The notes under the pieces: model-generated
Told to the model about the DNA's origin: nothing
Databases searched by the model: none
What the model saw: the letters and a program-made list of their open reading frames with translations, nothing else
Translations under genes and position numbers: made by a program
Shown here: positions 8,317-10,278 of the stretch, one piece after another
How the letters are laid out: each line of letters opens with the position of its first letter
How positions within the stretch are numbered: the stretch's first letter is position 1
Assembly (NCBI GenBank): GCA_019115425.1
Contig: DXDO01000142.1
Coordinates: forward strand, 1-10,278
Reading direction: 5' to 3'
From: Candidatus Agathobaculum merdigallinarum
GTDB lineage: Bacteria; Bacillota; Clostridia; Oscillospirales; Butyricicoccaceae
Length of the DNA: 10,278 nt

Positions 8317-8344
8317 ATTATAGAGGTTTGCGCATGGATTACAA
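8317..8344 (-). promoter_or_regulatory. Sigma-A-type promoter for the two-component/ABC operon
   Basis: On the minus strand TTGTAA (8344-8339, 4 of 6 matches to TTGACA) is followed after 16 bases by a perfect TATAAT (8322-8317). The -10 box lies 44 bases upstream of the regulator ATG and just downstream of the terminator of the preceding gene cluster, which fits an independent operon promoter. An inverted pair TTTGCG (8327-8332) and CGCAAA (8361-8366) brackets the -35 box and could be an operator. Confidence 0.7.
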
Positions 8345-8363
8345 GCGGCAGCATGAAATACGC

Positions 8364-8394
8364 AAAACAGCCGCCAGGATATGTCCGGCGGCTG
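8364..8394 (-). terminator. Intrinsic terminator after the GNAT gene cluster
   Basis: On the minus strand CAGCCGCC and GGCGGCTG pair perfectly, with an inner GGA/TCC extension across a one-base bulge and the loop CATA. The run TTTTGCGTATTT follows immediately. It lies about 110 bases past the stop of the GNAT gene and insulates that cluster from the regulator promoter. The stretch 8395-8503 between them holds no feature I can support beyond a doubtful small frame discussed under findings. Confidence 0.85.
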
Positions 8395-8503
8395 GTGGGG
8401 GAGTGCAGCATATTGTATGTGCGGAAACGCATTAGATACTCAGTCTGCGGATAATGGGAATGAAGAAAAGATAAAGTCATTTCGTCTTGTCCTTTCTCAG
8501 CCT

Positions 8504-8968
8504 TTATGCGTGTCCGGTAGATTGTCGTTTTAAGATGAACTTCTGGACGGGATGGTCGAACGCTTCGGTCAGCCGCCCTTCCGTAAAGCCTAAATGCTTG
8601 TAGAAAGCGCGCGCTGCTCGCCCATCTGGGTCGTCCTCTCGATAGGTGGTTACAGTGATGTCTTGGTCTGTATCCATCTGTGTCAGCATGAAGGAAACTA
8701 GTCGCTGCGCAATGTGCTGTCGCCGGCAGGCCGGGTCGACTGCCAGAAAGCACAGTTCACCCGTTTCCTTGGAAAATAGTAAAATGCCGACGATACGCTT
8801 TGCATCAATCGCGCAGATAGCCGAGGACTGCGCGATAAAGTGCAGAACAGTTTCCCGGTGCTCGGCGATGGCTTCGGTGGTCTCCAAGCCGGGAAAGGCA
8901 TCTCGCACCTGCTCCACTAGTGCCATCCAAGCGTCAATGTCCTGTACTTGTGCCAGCCTGATTTTCAT
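8504..8968 (-). CDS. GNAT-family N-acetyltransferase
   Basis: This is a 154-residue protein of the acetyl-CoA-dependent GNAT fold. Motif A is visible as LCFLAVDPACRRQHIAQRLV (about 72-91), where RRQHIA (82-87) fits the pyrophosphate-binding Q/RxxGxA loop with His in place of the usual first Gly. Motif B is visible as AFYKHLGF (121-128). The acceptor substrate is not predictable. The frame can be extended two codons to a TTG, but ATG at 8968 has AAAGGA at an ideal 8-base spacing. The gene begins 35 bases inside the 3' end of the SRPBCC gene, so the two are very likely co-transcribed and translationally coupled. It is the last gene before the terminator at 8394-8364. Confidence 0.92.
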   Translation of the reverse strand: MKIRLAQVQDIDAWMALVEQVRDAFPGLETTEAIAEHRETVLHFIAQSSAICAIDAKRIVGILLFSKETGELCFLAVDPACRRQHIAQRLVSFMLTQMDTDQDITVTTYREDDPDGRAARAFYKHLGFTEGRLTEAFDHPVQKFILKRQSTGHA

Positions 8969-9359
8969 GGTCAAGTTCCTTTCGCAGATCGTTCAGATAT
9001 AGCTTCTGCTGTCGTTTCAGATATCCGGGGATAAAGGGGCGCATCCACCAGTGCTTGGCGTTCACAGTTTCGGTGCAGGTCAGTCGGGCACCGTCCACTG
9101 TCTCCTCGAAGATGCCCTCCCAAGAGCCGGACATGTTGCTATTCTCCATGGTAAAGGCCCAGCGGCGGCACGGCTCGAAGGCGGTGACTGTAAAGTTGGT
9201 GGCGTAACCGCTTTTGGTGTGTTCGATGAAGTGGGTTTCGTCTACGACTTCCACTCGCGCAAGGTTGCTGCGCCATGCGGTGCGGATAAGATCGGTCACC
9301 GTTTGCCATACCTGTTCGACAGGGCAGGGGAAGTGGACTGTCACTTTGGAAGTTGGCAT
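8934..9359 (-). CDS. SRPBCC/START-fold (polyketide cyclase-like) protein
   Basis: This 141-residue protein has the layout of the Bet v 1/START (SRPBCC) superfamily. It opens with a first strand and helix, VTVHFPCPVEQVWQTVTDL (about 6-24), and continues with alternating beta strands such as RWAFTMENS, SGSWEGIFEETVDGARLTCTETV (77-99). The long C-terminal helix is near 110-130 (PGYLKRQQKLYLNDLRKEL). Such proteins bind hydrophobic ligands in a cavity; no ligand or reaction can be assigned. ATG at 9359 has a strong AAGGAG seven bases upstream, which itself lies at the end of the decayed cysteine-rich gene. The 3' end overlaps the GNAT start. Confidence 0.85.
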   Translation of the reverse strand: MPTSKVTVHFPCPVEQVWQTVTDLIRTAWRSNLARVEVVDETHFIEHTKSGYATNFTVTAFEPCRRWAFTMENSNMSGSWEGIFEETVDGARLTCTETVNAKHWWMRPFIPGYLKRQQKLYLNDLRKELDHENQAGTSTGH

Positions 9360-9363
9360 GCGA

Positions 9364-9497
9364 TCACTCCTTTATCCGTTTCTTGCGCAGCATGGATTGC
9401 CCGCCGCAGCAACCGGGACAGTAACCGCCCATAGTACACAGGCCGCAGTGCAGTCCACACAGCGAAAAACGGGTTTCTGTTCGTGTAAAACTTTTAT
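9364..9497 (-). pseudogene. Decayed cysteine-rich DUF3795-like gene (start lost, frameshifted, truncated)
   Basis: An AGGAGG (9508-9503) inside the end of the GyrI-like gene is followed five bases later by ATA AAA GTT, reading (I)KVLHEQK. After a one-base shift near 9474 the next frame reads TRFSLCGLHCGLCTMGGYCPGCCGG. This resembles the N-terminus of DUF3795-type cysteine proteins (CGLxCGLC, CPGC). A second shift near 9400 returns to the first frame, GNPCCARNG, and a stop. The alternative frame runs to TGA at 9364. Those proteins are usually over 100 residues, so most of the C-terminus is missing. No ATG, GTG or TTG precedes the motif in its frame; an internal ATG would give only 22 residues with no RBS. 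The family match is from memory of its motif; a true short cysteine peptide with a non-standard start is the less likely alternative. Confidence 0.55.
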
Positions 9498-10129
9498 GTT
9501 ATCCTCCTGACCGGCTGACGGATGACGGTTTTCAGTCGCTCCGGCTTACACCGCCGCACATCGCTCAGGTAAATCTCGTGGTGGAAGCGGTTTTCGCTGA
9601 AGTCTGCCGCGTAGCCCTGCGCTTTGGCGTATTGCTCCATGGCGGTCACGGTGGCGGGTTCATCATCATAAGGGCCGATGTGCATGCACTGGACGCACAG
9701 CCCTTCCCCCCATGAGAAAAACTCTACCGCGGAGAAATCCTGTTGTTTTTTCTCCGTTGCTTCCTGGATAGCCCACTTAAAGGCCTCTTCTGTCACAAAC
9801 TCCGGCAGACGGATGAGTGAGATCCACTGAAAATCCTTTTTGCGCGTGTAGTCTACGCCTTGGATGCCGTCTTGCCACCATAGTCCTTCCAGCGGCGGAA
9901 CCACATAGTCAAAGTACCCTTCCAGCTTGTGTTTACCCATCTTACTCGTCTTGATGGTGAACGCCACGGCATAGAGCATGCCGATGGCCTGCTTGTATGC
10001 GCCGCCCTCCTCGTTGGGATCGCCTTGTCCCCGCACCGCCAGAAAGTTCATGGCGGGTAAGGTGATGATGCCCGGCGTCTGGGGCGGCAGATAGAATTCT
10101 TTGTATTCTTTCTTGTAATCAAAGGGCAT
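9494..10129 (-). CDS. GyrI-like small-molecule-binding domain protein (COG4832-like)
   Basis: This 211-residue cytoplasmic protein resembles the stand-alone GyrI-like family (SHS2-fold effector-binding domain). Supporting motifs are PAMNFLAVRGQGDPN (25-39), the pocket-type segment VVPPLEGLWW with Glu81, the conserved LCVQCMHIGPYDDEP (144-158) with the following helix TAMEQYAKAQGY, and HHEIYLSDVRRCKPERLKTVIRQPV near the end. It has no HTH domain, so it is not a MerR/AraC regulator. Relatives bind or hydrolyse small cationic or electrophilic compounds; the ligand here is unknown. ATG at 10129 lies 11 bases inside the upstream DUF3795-like gene with AGAGG nearby, suggesting coupling. Its last codons, AGG AGG ATA ACA TAA, contain the Shine-Dalgarno of the decayed downstream gene. 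Confidence 0.88.
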   Translation of the reverse strand: MPFDYKKEYKEFYLPPQTPGIITLPAMNFLAVRGQGDPNEEGGAYKQAIGMLYAVAFTIKTSKMGKHKLEGYFDYVVPPLEGLWWQDGIQGVDYTRKKDFQWISLIRLPEFVTEEAFKWAIQEATEKKQQDFSAVEFFSWGEGLCVQCMHIGPYDDEPATVTAMEQYAKAQGYAADFSENRFHHEIYLSDVRRCKPERLKTVIRQPVRRIT

Positions 10130-10278
10130 CGCTCGGCACCTCTTTCCAGTTTTCCAGCCGCGCGGCGACAGACGCGCGGAACTCCGTTTCGCTCAGCGCC
10201 GGATCGCGCACCTGTTCCCATAGTGCGCAGGGCGCGTCGGCGCAGCCGCCGCAGCCGGTGCGGTGTTTGCGGTTAACT
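10119..10278 (-). CDS. C-terminal part of a DUF3795-like cysteine-motif protein (cut by window edge)
   Basis: A frame open from the window edge runs 52 codons to TGA at 10119. It contains CGGCADAPCALW, a C-x2-C-x4-C cluster, then VRDPALSETEFRASVAARLENW. This is the pattern I associate with the end of DUF3795 proteins (CxxCxxxPC followed by an acidic amphipathic helix). The cysteines suggest metal binding, but no function is established. It overlaps the GyrI-like start by 11 bases, so the two form one transcription unit. The family call is tentative because only the last part is visible. Confidence 0.6.
   Translation of the reverse strand, partial: VNRKHRTGCGGCADAPCALWEQVRDPALSETEFRASVAARLENWKEVPSDAL

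Noticed and set aside
9364..9433. 22-residue peptide from an internal ATG at about 9431 as a real small gene
   Set aside because: There is no RBS before that ATG, and it begins in the middle of a recognisable cysteine motif, so a remnant is the better explanation.
1..10278. CRISPR array, tRNA/rRNA genes, insertion sequences, attachment sites or toxin-antitoxin pairs
   Set aside because: No regularly spaced repeats, RNA gene sequences, transposase/integrase motifs or terminal inverted repeats were found on reading both strands.

Overview
The window looks like chromosomal DNA from a low-to-mid-GC-phylum Gram-positive (Bacillota, class Clostridia, probably a gut Oscillospiraceae/Butyricicoccaceae-type organism with a fairly GC-rich genome). 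The reasons are S-layer homology (SLH) repeats on a secreted enzyme, AGGAGG/AAAGGA-type ribosome binding sites, a VanR/VanS-like two-component pair next to a double-FtsX ABC exporter, and DUF3795-like cysteine-rich proteins next to a GyrI-like protein. This taxonomic call is inference; there is no rRNA or marker gene here.

Layout. (1) 1-3315, plus strand: a large secreted M16C (presequence-protease/PreP-like) zinc peptidase with a signal peptide and C-terminal SLH repeats, so probably a cell-wall-attached oligopeptidase. (2) 3359-3395: a strong hairpin between two converging transcripts, probably a bidirectional terminator. (3) 8344-3463, minus strand: a promoter followed by response regulator, histidine kinase, MacB/LolD-type ABC ATPase and an 8-TM double-FtsX permease. 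The genes are tightly packed, apart from a 75-bp gap before the ATPase that holds a weak hairpin. This is a regulatory/export module in which the kinase probably senses a membrane-associated signal and controls the exporter. (4) 10278-8504, minus strand: a compact run of the 3' end of a DUF3795-like cysteine-motif protein, a GyrI-like small-molecule-binding protein, a decayed cysteine-rich DUF3795-like gene, a START/SRPBCC-fold protein and a GNAT acetyltransferase. The run ends at a clear intrinsic terminator (8394-8364) just upstream of the promoter for the two-component operon.

Most notable. A short start-less reading frame between the GyrI-like and SRPBCC genes carries a recognisable CGLxCGLC...CPGC motif. 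It seems to have lost its start codon by ATG to ATA within a former ATGA overlap, to have acquired two frameshifts, and to lack its C-terminal part. The M16C-SLH architecture is also unusual for a family whose characterised bacterial and organellar members are mostly intracellular. No CRISPR array, tRNA, rRNA, insertion sequence or phage gene was seen, and nothing amounts to a convincing new defence or mobile system.
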